Assembly: GCA_937960415.1 (NCBI GenBank)
Contig: CALGPK010000062.1
Span: 1 to 35,746, forward strand
Direction of reading: 5' to 3'
Length of the DNA: 35,746 nt
Source: an uncultured Bacteroidales bacterium
GTDB lineage: Bacteria > Bacteroidota > Bacteroidia > Bacteroidales > GWA2-32-17
Position numbers and translations under genes: made by a program. The notes beneath the pieces are model-generated. The model was not told the origin of the DNA. It worked only from the letters and a program-made list of their open reading frames with translations, and did no database searches. Each line of letters begins with the position of its first letter. Position 1 is the stretch's first letter. Of the stretch, positions 28,230 to 35,746 are shown one piece after another.

Positions 28230-30905
28230 ATGAAAACACTTGTATTTTTTGCACTATTTATCATTTTGTTTGTTTCACTTAAAAGCCAGACAGGTAAAGA
28301 CTGTAATCATCCGTATGTAATTTCCTCACTACCATTTGTATTAAATAATCAATCAACCCAAAATATGGGCAACGAATACAACGAAACCATGGCATGCAAC
28401 AGTCTTTATATGACCGGCAATGATTTTGTATTCACCTATACACCTCCTCAAAATATGAACATTACCGTAGAATTGACCAATACCAATGTGTTAGTAGGTT
28501 TATTTATTATGGACGGTTGCCCCGACAATCCTACAACACAGTGCATTGCAAAAATGGAAGCATCTAACGGTAACCCAAAATTGTCTAATATTCCGGTTTC
28601 AGCAAATGTTACATACTACATTATTATCGATACTTACAATGTTGCCAATCTTTTTCCTAATACTACTTTTAACATAAGTGTAAACGAAGCACATACCATC
28701 GATATTGCACCCGTTCGTTTTTTTAGACCACTATCGGGATGCCATCTAAATCAACATACTCCCATCTGTATCATGACAAAAAACCTTGGAACACAAGCCA
28801 TCGATACTACTATTTTAGGCTTCTATTTAGACAATCAAACTCCGGTTTTCGACACTTTCCCCTACCATTTTGAGCCCGGTGATCTGGCTTACTTCTGGTT
28901 CGATAATTTTACACTCGACTTGTCGCCTATTGATAAACATTTAATGACAGTCTTCTCGGCAACTCCCGGCGATGCTAACCCATTCAACGACACACTTCGT
29001 AAATGGATTGTACACCCCGAAAACATAAGCGTTTTTCCATACTTCGAAGATTTTGAGCAAAGCGATGGAGGCTGGACTACTAACTGGATTTCGGATTTAC
29101 AACCCGGCACATCATGGGAATGGGGCACACCACAAGGACAAGCCATCAACCACGCTGCCAGCGGTTCTAAATGCTGGGCAACAAACTTATCCGGAAATTA
29201 TCTGGCACCCGAAGATTCTTATATCTTGGGACCGTGTTTCGACTTTTCGCAACTAACCTTACCAGTTATTGAATTCGATATTTTCTTTAAAACTGCTATA
29301 ATTGATTTAATTCAACTCGAATATAGTCTTGATTCAGCATTTACATGGCACCAAATTGGCAACCCGGGCGAAGGTATCAACTGGTACAACACACCAGCAG
29401 GTTACTCTCAAGCGGGATGGAATGGCAATAGTAACGGATGGATACATGCCCTCCATACACTCGATGGTTTGGGCGGTAAATCCTATGTTTTGCTTCGATT
29501 CACACTGCGAGGTGGAGTTAATGGTACAGACGAAGGCGTGGCTATCGACAATATTAAAATAAGCGAATCGCCAAATATTGATATTGCTGTTAAAGAAATC
29601 ATCTATCCATACGACTCATGTGGATATAAGCAAAACGAACCTATTAAATTTATTATACAAAACAATGGACTTCAAACAGTGCAAGATATTCCTATCAAAA
29701 TTTCGATAGACAATGGTCTAACTTATGTTACCGAAATTATTCCACAATCGCTTTCATTTCAAAATTACCACCTGCATGTTACTCAACCCACTTTTGATTT
29801 ATCTAATTATGGAGTACACCATATCATTATTGTAGCCAGTATGCCCAACGATGAAAATCCGCTAAACGACACATTACGACAAACATTTATGAACTTTCCT
29901 ATTATAACACAATACCCTTACCTCGAAGACTTCGAACTTAACAATGGTTATTGGTTTTCTAAAGGCATGAACAATTCGTGGGAATGGGGCATACCCAACG
30001 ACCCAATGATGCAAAATGCTGCATCGGGAACACACTGCTGGGGAACCAATTTATCAGGCTTTCACAACATGGCCGAAGAGAGTTTTGCCATCAGTCCTTG
30101 CTTCTACCTCGACGGTTTAAGCAAACCTATTTTTAAATCGATGATCTGGTACGAGCAAACATATCCTACATATACACAGGTGCATATTAAAAACGAACCA
30201 CCTAATTTGTGGGAAACACTTGGTTCATCAAACTCGCCCAACTGGTACAACGCCGGTTATTCCTGGACAAACTCATCTAACGGCTGGATACAAGCTAAAC
30301 ATACACTTCAATCGTACAACGATAATAAACAACACCAATTACGATTCTACTTTAAAGGTACTGTACAAAATGCTGGTTTTGCTTTCGATAAAGTAGAAAT
30401 TTGCGATGCACCCCAAGCAAGTTTTACCACTTATTCTCCAACTAAATCGGGATATTACGTATATTTTCAAAACACCAGCCAACGTTTCGACTCGTGCCTG
30501 TGGGACTTTGGCGACGGACAATTTAGTAACGAACTTCACCCTATTCATCAATATCCCAGCTCCGATAGTGTTTTAGTAAAACTCAAGGTCTGGAGCCAAT
30601 GCGATATCGATTCGTTTCAAAAATATGTGTATCCTATTTTTATATCTGTTCCAGAAAATCAACTCAACCATTGTATCAAAACATATATCAATCAACAATA
30701 TCTAATTGTTGAAAAATCCTGTAATCAACTCAATGATAGTTTTAATTTAAGAATTTATACCCCAGAAGGAAAAGTATTATATTCCGATACGTTTTTGTTT
30801 AACGAACCTTTGAAAGAAATACCTTTACCCATTAACAAAAGAGGTATATACCTTATTCACTTATTTTCAGATACAGATAACACGACCATTAAGGCTATAT
30901 TTTAG
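28230..30905 (+). CDS. Large exported protein with duplicated CARDB-like / anchor-J modules, PKD and T9SS-like tail
   Basis: The 891-residue product has a signal peptide (MKTLVFFALFIILFVSLKSQ). After an N-terminal domain a two-part unit is present twice: a CARDB-like beta-sandwich starting at about 158 and 451 (IDIAP and IDIAV, each closing with NPFNDTLR or NPLNDTLR) followed by an anchor-J or MAM-like domain with WEWG at about 296 and 584 and CWATNLSG / CWGTNLSG. A PKD domain follows at about 730 (LWDFGDGQFS). The C-terminus (LRIYTPEGKVLY ... RGIYLIHLF) is a divergent T9SS domain without the usual YPNP start. No catalytic site is seen; adhesion or substrate binding beside the two peptidases is inference. 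Confidence 0.85.
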   Translation: MKTLVFFALFIILFVSLKSQTGKDCNHPYVISSLPFVLNNQSTQNMGNEYNETMACNSLYMTGNDFVFTYTPPQNMNITVELTNTNVLVGLFIMDGCPDNPTTQCIAKMEASNGNPKLSNIPVSANVTYYIIIDTYNVANLFPNTTFNISVNEAHTIDIAPVRFFRPLSGCHLNQHTPICIMTKNLGTQAIDTTILGFYLDNQTPVFDTFPYHFEPGDLAYFWFDNFTLDLSPIDKHLMTVFSATPGDANPFNDTLRKWIVHPENISVFPYFEDFEQSDGGWTTNWISDLQPGTSWEWGTPQGQAINHAASGSKCWATNLSGNYLAPEDSYILGPCFDFSQLTLPVIEFDIFFKTAIIDLIQLEYSLDSAFTWHQIGNPGEGINWYNTPAGYSQAGWNGNSNGWIHALHTLDGLGGKSYVLLRFTLRGGVNGTDEGVAIDNIKISESPNIDIAVKEIIYPYDSCGYKQNEPIKFIIQNNGLQTVQDIPIKISIDNGLTYVTEIIPQSLSFQNYHLHVTQPTFDLSNYGVHHIIIVASMPNDENPLNDTLRQTFMNFPIITQYPYLEDFELNNGYWFSKGMNNSWEWGIPNDPMMQNAASGTHCWGTNLSGFHNMAEESFAISPCFYLDGLSKPIFKSMIWYEQTYPTYTQVHIKNEPPNLWETLGSSNSPNWYNAGYSWTNSSNGWIQAKHTLQSYNDNKQHQLRFYFKGTVQNAGFAFDKVEICDAPQASFTTYSPTKSGYYVYFQNTSQRFDSCLWDFGDGQFSNELHPIHQYPSSDSVLVKLKVWSQCDIDSFQKYVYPIFISVPENQLNHCIKTYINQQYLIVEKSCNQLNDSFNLRIYTPEGKVLYSDTFLFNEPLKEIPLPINKRGIYLIHLFSDTDNTTIKAIF

Positions 30906-30907
30906 CC

Positions 30908-31297
30908 ATGAATCTTAAACTTGTTTTATCTGTATTCTGGACTATATTCATTTTTTTGGGCTCTATAACATCGGGCAATACTATCGATAAAATTAAATGG
31001 ATACACATTCCACATTTCGATAAAATGGTTCATTTTGTATGGTATTTCGTATTATATCTTTTATGGTATTCGTTACTTATTGTAAAATATTCAAAATGGA
31101 TTAAATTAATTAGTCGAATCTATATTGCCTTAATCATTACCATTTATGGTTTCTTAATCGAATTATTACAAATGTTTTTTGCATTTCAACGATCATTCGA
31201 ACTAAACGATATACTTATTAATTTTTCAGGCATACTTACGGCACTTATATTCTTTTTCCCTATTTATCAAAGTAAAATATTTGGTCGTTTTCTGTAA
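30908..31297 (+). CDS. VanZ-like membrane protein
   Basis: This 129-residue protein has four hydrophobic segments and the VanZ pattern: DKMVHFVWYFVLYLLWYS after the first segment, then YGFLIELLQMFF and an acidic RSFELNDILINFSG before the last segment. VanZ homologues are widespread inner-membrane proteins; the name comes from teicoplanin resistance but resistance cannot be inferred here. It starts two bases after the stop of the large exported protein and is probably on the same transcript. Confidence 0.88.
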   Translation: MNLKLVLSVFWTIFIFLGSITSGNTIDKIKWIHIPHFDKMVHFVWYFVLYLLWYSLLIVKYSKWIKLISRIYIALIITIYGFLIELLQMFFAFQRSFELNDILINFSGILTALIFFFPIYQSKIFGRFL

Positions 31298-31314
31298 TAT
31301 TTTTCCTATCTTTG
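31280..31314 (+). promoter_or_regulatory. Putative promoter of the M23-MerR-SUI1 genes
   Basis: TTTG (31280-31283) and a perfect TATCTTTG box (31307-31314) are separated by 23 bases, at the long end of the spacing seen in this phylum. The start codon of the M23 gene is at 31340. Confidence 0.5.
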
Positions 31315-31339
31315 CCTTACAGAGAACAAAAAAAGTATT

Positions 31340-32317
31340 ATGTCGAAAATTAAATACAAATTCAATCCCGAAACACTCACCTATCAGCGTATCGAAAAAA
31401 CGCTAAAAAGTAAACTACTTCGATTTTTTTATTCACTGCTCAGTGCTGTTTTTTTTGCCATCGTAGGCATCGTTATTTACACTATGTTTTTCGATTCCCC
31501 TAAAGAAAAAATTCTTAAACGTGAAAATAGAATCCTACTTTTTCAGTATCAGGAATTAAATAAAAAAATGTCCGAAATAGAAAATATTTTAGCCGAACTT
31601 CAATATCGCGACGATAACATCTACCGCACTATTTTCGAAGTTGAGCCCATTCCCGATAATGTTCGCAAAGGTGGCATCGGTGGAGCAAAACGATATGAAG
31701 AACTTGAAAACTTGCAGCATGCTGAACTTATTATAAACACAGCCAAAAAAATCGATAACCTTTCTAAACAAGTTTACATACAATCCAGGTCGTTCGACGA
31801 AATCGTATATTTAGCCAAAAACAAAGAAAAATGGTTGCGTTCTATTCCTGCTATTCTGCCTATCCTTATAAAAGACAAATTTAAAATAACATCGCACTTC
31901 GGTATTCGTTATGATCCAGTATATCGTAATGTTACAAAAATGCACGAAGGAATTGACTTTACCTGTGCTATAGGGACAAATGTAAGAGCAACGGGCGATG
32001 GTATTGTTGCAGAAGTAAATTACAGCAACAGAGGATACGGCAATGAAATCATAATAGACCATGGTTTCGGCTACAAAACTCGCTATGCACATTTAAGCAA
32101 AATTGTCGTTCGTAAAGGACAAAAAATTACAAGAGGAGAAATCATAGGAAAAGTTGGTTCAACCGGCAAATCGGTCGGTCCTCACCTGCATTACGAAGTT
32201 ATTAAAAACAACAAACCTATCAATCCTATTAATTTCTTCTATCTCGACCTATCACCTGAAGAATACGACAAAATGATTGAAGCTTCTGCTCAAAAAGGCG
32301 GTATAGCATTAGATTAA
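31340..32317 (+). CDS. M23-family (LytM-type) peptidoglycan metallopeptidase
   Basis: The 325-residue protein has one transmembrane segment near residues 29-50 (FFYSLLSAVFFAIVGIVIYTMFF), a coiled-coil region (about 55-150), and a C-terminal LytM domain. Zinc and catalytic residues are all present: His202 and Asp206 in MHEGIDF, His282 and His284 in PHLHYEV, with GGRGYGN-like loop NRGYGNEIIIDHG between. It would cleave peptide crosslinks of the cell wall from the inner membrane, probably in growth or division. The MerR gene starts five bases after its stop. M23 followed by MerR is, as far as I recall, a recurrent neighbourhood in Bacteroidota. Confidence 0.93.
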   Translation: MSKIKYKFNPETLTYQRIEKTLKSKLLRFFYSLLSAVFFAIVGIVIYTMFFDSPKEKILKRENRILLFQYQELNKKMSEIENILAELQYRDDNIYRTIFEVEPIPDNVRKGGIGGAKRYEELENLQHAELIINTAKKIDNLSKQVYIQSRSFDEIVYLAKNKEKWLRSIPAILPILIKDKFKITSHFGIRYDPVYRNVTKMHEGIDFTCAIGTNVRATGDGIVAEVNYSNRGYGNEIIIDHGFGYKTRYAHLSKIVVRKGQKITRGEIIGKVGSTGKSVGPHLHYEVIKNNKPINPINFFYLDLSPEEYDKMIEASAQKGGIALD

Positions 32318-32322
32318 TCATT

Positions 32323-32691
32323 ATGCCTTATAGAAAACCAATCATAGAAAAAGTACATTACTCCATAGGCGAAGTAGCTAAAATGTTCAATGTCAAATCG
32401 TCTCTGCTTCGTTACTGGGAAAAAGAATTTAGCACATATATTAAACCCTTTAAAAACAAAAAAGGTAATCGATACTATACCCAAAAAGACATCGACATCA
32501 TAGCATACATTTATCACCTTGTAAAAGAAAAAGGATTAACAATAGAAGGTGCACGTCAATATTTAAATAAAAAAGCTTCAGACGAAATTGATAAAATATC
32601 GCTTGTCATTTCAAAACTCAAACAATTAAAATCTGAACTTTTGGAGATCAAATCAAAAATATACGAATTAAAAAATGAACAAGAAAAATAA
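32323..32691 (+). CDS. MerR-family transcriptional regulator
   Basis: The 122-residue protein contains a MerR winged helix at about 12-80 (YSIGEVAKMFNVKSSLLRYWEKEF, then NRYYTQKDIDIIAYIYHLVKEKGLTIEGARQYL) and ends in a leucine-rich coiled coil suitable for dimerisation. There is no C-terminal ligand-binding domain and no cysteine set for metal sensing. It lies between the M23 peptidase and the SUI1-like gene; its last 17 bases overlap the start of the latter. Its targets cannot be told from the sequence. Confidence 0.92.
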   Translation: MPYRKPIIEKVHYSIGEVAKMFNVKSSLLRYWEKEFSTYIKPFKNKKGNRYYTQKDIDIIAYIYHLVKEKGLTIEGARQYLNKKASDEIDKISLVISKLKQLKSELLEIKSKIYELKNEQEK

Positions 32692-33016
32692 AAAAATAGG
32701 TATTGTTTATTCAACTAATCCCGATTTCGTCTATCAATACGAAAACGAAAATACAGAACCTGAAACCTTAGAACCATCGAAACAAAAACTGTATATCTCG
32801 CTCGATAAAAAAAACCGATCGGGCAAACAAGTTACACTTATCGAAAATTTCATTGGAAAACAAGAAGATTTAGATAGCCTGCACAAATATTTAAAAAATA
32901 AATGCTCCGTAGGTGGTAGTATCAAAGACAATACTATTATTTTGCAAGGAGATCAACGCCAAAAAGTCGAAAAATACTTAATTGAATTAGGTTATAAAAT
33001 TGTTAGAAAAAATTGA
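32675..33016 (+). CDS. SUI1/eIF1-like protein (YciH family)
   Basis: This 113-residue protein carries the SUI1 domain in its second half: KKNRSGKQVTLIENFIG, LKNKCSVGGSIKDNTIILQGD and KVEKYLIELGYKIVR match the eIF1/YciH pattern with the conserved basic loop and GG segment. Bacterial YciH is thought to affect start-site selection during translation initiation, binding the 30S subunit. The N-terminal 40 residues are variable. It overlaps the MerR gene by 17 bases, suggesting translational coupling. Confidence 0.92.
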   Translation: MNKKNKKIGIVYSTNPDFVYQYENENTEPETLEPSKQKLYISLDKKNRSGKQVTLIENFIGKQEDLDSLHKYLKNKCSVGGSIKDNTIILQGDQRQKVEKYLIELGYKIVRKN

Positions 33017-33068
33017 TAATCGCAACTTTTAAAAGTATATCACGTATAAAAAAATAAATTTTTGTACT

Positions 33069-35746
33069 ATGAAAAAAATTACCTTACTAACAAGTGCTTT
33101 ATTATTAATATTTTACTATACAAAGGCACAAGTGGGAACTGAATTTTGGTTTGCTCCACCGAATGTTACAGAATATCATAATCCTCCAAATTTTCCCATA
33201 TATTTACTAATTACTACTCTTGATGATCCTGCAACAGTAACTATTTCCAAACCAGCAGATGGAACTTTTACCCCAATGGTTTATAATCTACCCCCCAATA
33301 CTTCTCAACGCGTCGACTTAACATCATATCGAACGGGATTAGAAACTCGTCCAACCAATAGTGTTCTAAATACAGGTTTAAGAATACAATCTACCGCCAA
33401 AATTACTGCTTACTATGAAGTATCCAATACTAATAATAATGAATTGTATGCACTTAAAGGAGAAAATGCCTTAGGAACAGAATTTATCATCCCTATGCAC
33501 AAAGACCCTAACTTTTATAATCACCATTTTGGCACAACCCCCCTCGATCTAGCTATTGCTAGTTTCGATATTATTGCCACTCAAAACAACACAACAGTTT
33601 CTATTTATAGTCCCGTTCCTCTTGATGGAATACCTGCCAACACATTAGTTACTTATACGCTTAATCAAGGACAAACCCTATCTTGTGGAAATAGTACCAC
33701 CGGAAATGATCCAGATGGTGCTGGACCTATGACTAATTATTATCAACATCCCAACAATCACCCTGCCGGTGCTATTGTTATTTCCGACAAACCCATTGCC
33801 ATTACTTATAAAGATGATTCAGATCACGATGTCCCTGCCGGTGGATGTTATGATTTAATCGGAGATCAAATTATTCCTATTGATATTGCTGGTACAGAAT
33901 ATATTGCTGTTAAAGGAGGTTTAAACAATAATGGCAGAGAAAGTGTTATTTTAACAGGATTATACAATAACACCAAGGTCTATGTTGCAGGTGATAACAC
34001 ACCTATTAAAACACTGGTAGCAGGCGAAACTTTTCAGATTATTATTGACTCTCTCAATACGAGTTCTAATAATGCACTTTATATTCGTTGCGATAAACCT
34101 GTTATTGCTACCCATATAACAGGTTTTGGTTGTGAATTAGGCTCAGCTATATTGCCTTCCTTAAACTGTGCCGGAAGTCGAAAAGTATCTTTTGTCCGTT
34201 CATCAACAGAAACATTTATTTTAACTTTTCTGGTCAAAACTTCAGCTGTTGGAAATTTTACTGTTACTCCAAATACCTTTAATATTACTCCCGCCGACTT
34301 TAAAATCGTTCCCGGAACAGGTGGTCAGTGGTCTGCTGCAAAAATAACACTTAACACTACCCAAGTACCAATCAACACAGCATATTCCATTTCCAACTCT
34401 GCTTCGCTTTTTGCTATGGGACTTATAAATGGAGGGGCAACAACAGGATGTCGTTATGGATACTTTTCCGAATTTGTTGCAAAAATTGAAGTAGATGCCG
34501 GACCCAATCAAACGATTTGTGCTAATCAAGTTGCACAACTTAATGGAAGCGTTTCAGGAGGTGCAACTCAAGGTATATGGACTACTTCTGGATCCGGTAC
34601 TTTTATCCCTAATGCCAATACCTTAAATGCACAATATGTTCCCAGTGCTTTAGATATACTCAATGGTTCCGTAACATTAACATTAACTTCTGTTTCAGAC
34701 TGTTATCCTGTTAGTAAAAGCATGACTTTAACTATTTTACCTGCTCCCGTTGCTAATGCAGGTAACGATATAAGTGTGTGTGCCAATAATGCTGATGTGC
34801 CTCTTAATGGAAGCATTTCTTACGCATTAGGAGGAGTTTGGAGTGGTGGAAATGGCACTTTTGTCCCTAATAATACTACCTTAAATGCTACTTATATCCC
34901 TACACCTGCCGAAATAGCATCGGGAAGTTTAACTCTTACACTTACAACAACAGGAAATGGTATCTGCGATCCTTCTTCTGATAATGTAATAATTACTTTT
35001 ACCCCCTCTCCTACTGCAAATGCAGGACCTGATATTAGCGTATGTGCCAATAATGCTACAACTTCGCTGAATGGTTCTGTTACAATAGCTACTGGAGGTG
35101 TATGGAGTGGTGGCACAGGTACATTTAATCCCGGACCTAATAATTTAAGTACTCTATATACCCCTTCGCCTGCTGAAATTGCAGCCGGTAGTGTTACGCT
35201 TACCCTTACTACAACAGGAAATGGAGGCTGTAATCCAGTTTCTGACCAAATGACTATTAACATTACTCCTGCACCGACAGTTAATGCAGGTGTAGATCAA
35301 ACTAAATGTAAAAATAATTCTGTAACTTCTCTCAATGGTACTGTTACCGTAGCAAGCGGTGGTGTTTGGTCTGGTGGTACCGGACTTTTTACACCTAACA
35401 ATACCACTCTTAATGCTACTTACACTCCCTCAGCAGGCGAATTAGCCAATGGTTTCGTAAATTTAACACTCACCACTACCGGCAACGGCAACTGTAACGC
35501 TGTTTCCGACCAGATGACTATTACATTTACCGACGCACCTACTGTTGATGCCGGACCAGATGTTACCGTTTGTGCCAACAATGCCAACGTCTCGCTCAAC
35601 GGTAACGTCGTAGGAGCTACCGGCGGAATTTGGACTACCAGCGGAACAGGAACCTTCTCGCCCAATAACACCACACTCAATGCTACCTATATCCCCTCCG
35701 CTGCCGACAAAGCCGCAGGCAACGTCACACTTACACTTACCTCTAC
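33069..35746 (+). CDS. Partial large surface protein: IgGFc-binding-like N-terminus and tandem Ig-like repeats
   Basis: The frame opens with ATG at 33069 and runs to the right edge without a stop, at least 892 codons, so the 3' end is missing. Residues 1-21 are a signal peptide (MKKITLLTSALLLIFYYTKAQ). Residues 22 to about 475 resemble the IgGFc-binding N-terminal domain found in bacterial surface proteins (GTEFWFAPP, ISDKPIAITYKDDS, IGDQIIPIDIAGTEYIAVKG). From residue 476, repeats of 87-88 residues start at 34494, 34755, 35019, 35283 and 35547 (last one cut), each with a D/N-AG-x-D opening, a conserved cysteine (VCANN), a WSGGTGTF block and, in most, a second cysteine in GNGxC. Likely a cell-surface adhesin; a T9SS tail would be expected beyond the window. 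Confidence 0.85.
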   Translation, partial: MKKITLLTSALLLIFYYTKAQVGTEFWFAPPNVTEYHNPPNFPIYLLITTLDDPATVTISKPADGTFTPMVYNLPPNTSQRVDLTSYRTGLETRPTNSVLNTGLRIQSTAKITAYYEVSNTNNNELYALKGENALGTEFIIPMHKDPNFYNHHFGTTPLDLAIASFDIIATQNNTTVSIYSPVPLDGIPANTLVTYTLNQGQTLSCGNSTTGNDPDGAGPMTNYYQHPNNHPAGAIVISDKPIAITYKDDSDHDVPAGGCYDLIGDQIIPIDIAGTEYIAVKGGLNNNGRESVILTGLYNNTKVYVAGDNTPIKTLVAGETFQIIIDSLNTSSNNALYIRCDKPVIATHITGFGCELGSAILPSLNCAGSRKVSFVRSSTETFILTFLVKTSAVGNFTVTPNTFNITPADFKIVPGTGGQWSAAKITLNTTQVPINTAYSISNSASLFAMGLINGGATTGCRYGYFSEFVAKIEVDAGPNQTICANQVAQLNGSVSGGATQGIWTTSGSGTFIPNANTLNAQYVPSALDILNGSVTLTLTSVSDCYPVSKSMTLTILPAPVANAGNDISVCANNADVPLNGSISYALGGVWSGGNGTFVPNNTTLNATYIPTPAEIASGSLTLTLTTTGNGICDPSSDNVIITFTPSPTANAGPDISVCANNATTSLNGSVTIATGGVWSGGTGTFNPGPNNLSTLYTPSPAEIAAGSVTLTLTTTGNGGCNPVSDQMTINITPAPTVNAGVDQTKCKNNSVTSLNGTVTVASGGVWSGGTGLFTPNNTTLNATYTPSAGELANGFVNLTLTTTGNGNCNAVSDQMTITFTDAPTVDAGPDVTVCANNANVSLNGNVVGATGGIWTTSGTGTFSPNNTTLNATYIPSAADKAAGNVTLTLTS
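34494..35746 (+). repeat. Tandem 87-88 residue Ig-like coding repeats
   Basis: Five units begin at 34494, 34755, 35019, 35283 and 35547, with periods of 261, 264, 264 and 264 bases; the fifth continues past the edge. The first unit is the most diverged and one codon shorter. The units share blocks coding for WSGGTGTF, NATYxPS, VTLTLTTTGNG and the paired cysteines. Confidence 0.9.

Noticed and set aside
30908-31297. VanZ as an antibiotic-resistance gene
   Set aside because: No vanA/H/X/S/R genes are present and VanZ-like proteins are common in Bacteroidota without resistance.
34892-35680. Minus-strand frames opposite the repeat region
   Set aside because: They repeat with the same period as the coding units of the plus-strand surface protein and are its antisense shadows.
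34494-35746. Regular 264-base periodicity as a CRISPR or satellite array
   Set aside because: The period is a multiple of three, the frame stays open and the units encode Ig-like domains.

Overview
The window looks like chromosomal DNA of an AT-rich member of the Bacteroidota, probably an uncultured Bacteroidales-like lineage. The evidence is four kinds of signal: several secreted proteins end in type IX secretion (T9SS) type A sorting domains; promoter boxes follow the TTTG / TAnnTTTG pattern of this phylum; start codons have no Shine-Dalgarno sequence; and typical gene families are present (split-type RecQ, ManC-like guanylyltransferase, TPR proteins, VanZ, M23 followed by MerR). Genus-level placement is not possible from the sequence.

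Layout. 1-1108: 3' part of a beta-propeller-like protein with a CPAC motif. 1400-3880 (-): secreted trypsin-like protease with PKD and T9SS domains, ending at a strong bidirectional terminator. 4079-6575 (+): small lipoprotein overlapping ligA. 6582-9584 (-): likely operon of a membrane-anchored unknown, a SpmA-SpmB fusion and manC. 9697-12393 (+): pepD and a TPR protein. 12451-12648: tRNA-Gly(GCC) and tRNA-Leu(UAA) with promoter and hairpins. 12827-14459 (-): a putative outer-membrane protein overlapping lipA. 14548-16512 (+): T9SS-exported M1 peptidase. 16502-18424 (-): recQ. 18497-19508 (+): decayed TPR/SpoIIE phosphatase gene. 19537-22273: ispE, xerD, aroQ and a HupE/UreJ-like membrane protein, packed with overlapping 3' ends. 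22335-33016 (+): nadB, C10 peptidase, M43 peptidase, a large anchor-J protein, VanZ, M23 peptidase, MerR and a SUI1/YciH protein. 33069 to the right edge (+): an uninterrupted frame for a large surface protein with an IgGFc-binding-like N-terminus and tandem 87-88 residue repeats.

How the genes fit together. Housekeeping functions (DNA ligation, RecQ helicase, XerD, lipoate, NAD, isoprenoid and shikimate synthesis, sugar-nucleotide supply) are mixed with an outward-facing protein-degrading and adhesive set. Four secreted peptidases of different families (S1, M1, C10, M43) all carry T9SS-type C-termini; with the peptidase PepD this suggests a lifestyle of degrading external protein and using the peptides.

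I found no CRISPR array, phage, insertion sequence or recognisable defence system. The most noteworthy items are the internally deleted TPR-SpoIIE remnant, the repeat adhesin whose codon use changes along the repeats, interleaved inverted repeats with pseudoknot topology beside lipA, a terminator-like hairpin between two tRNAs, and promoter boxes almost touching start codons.
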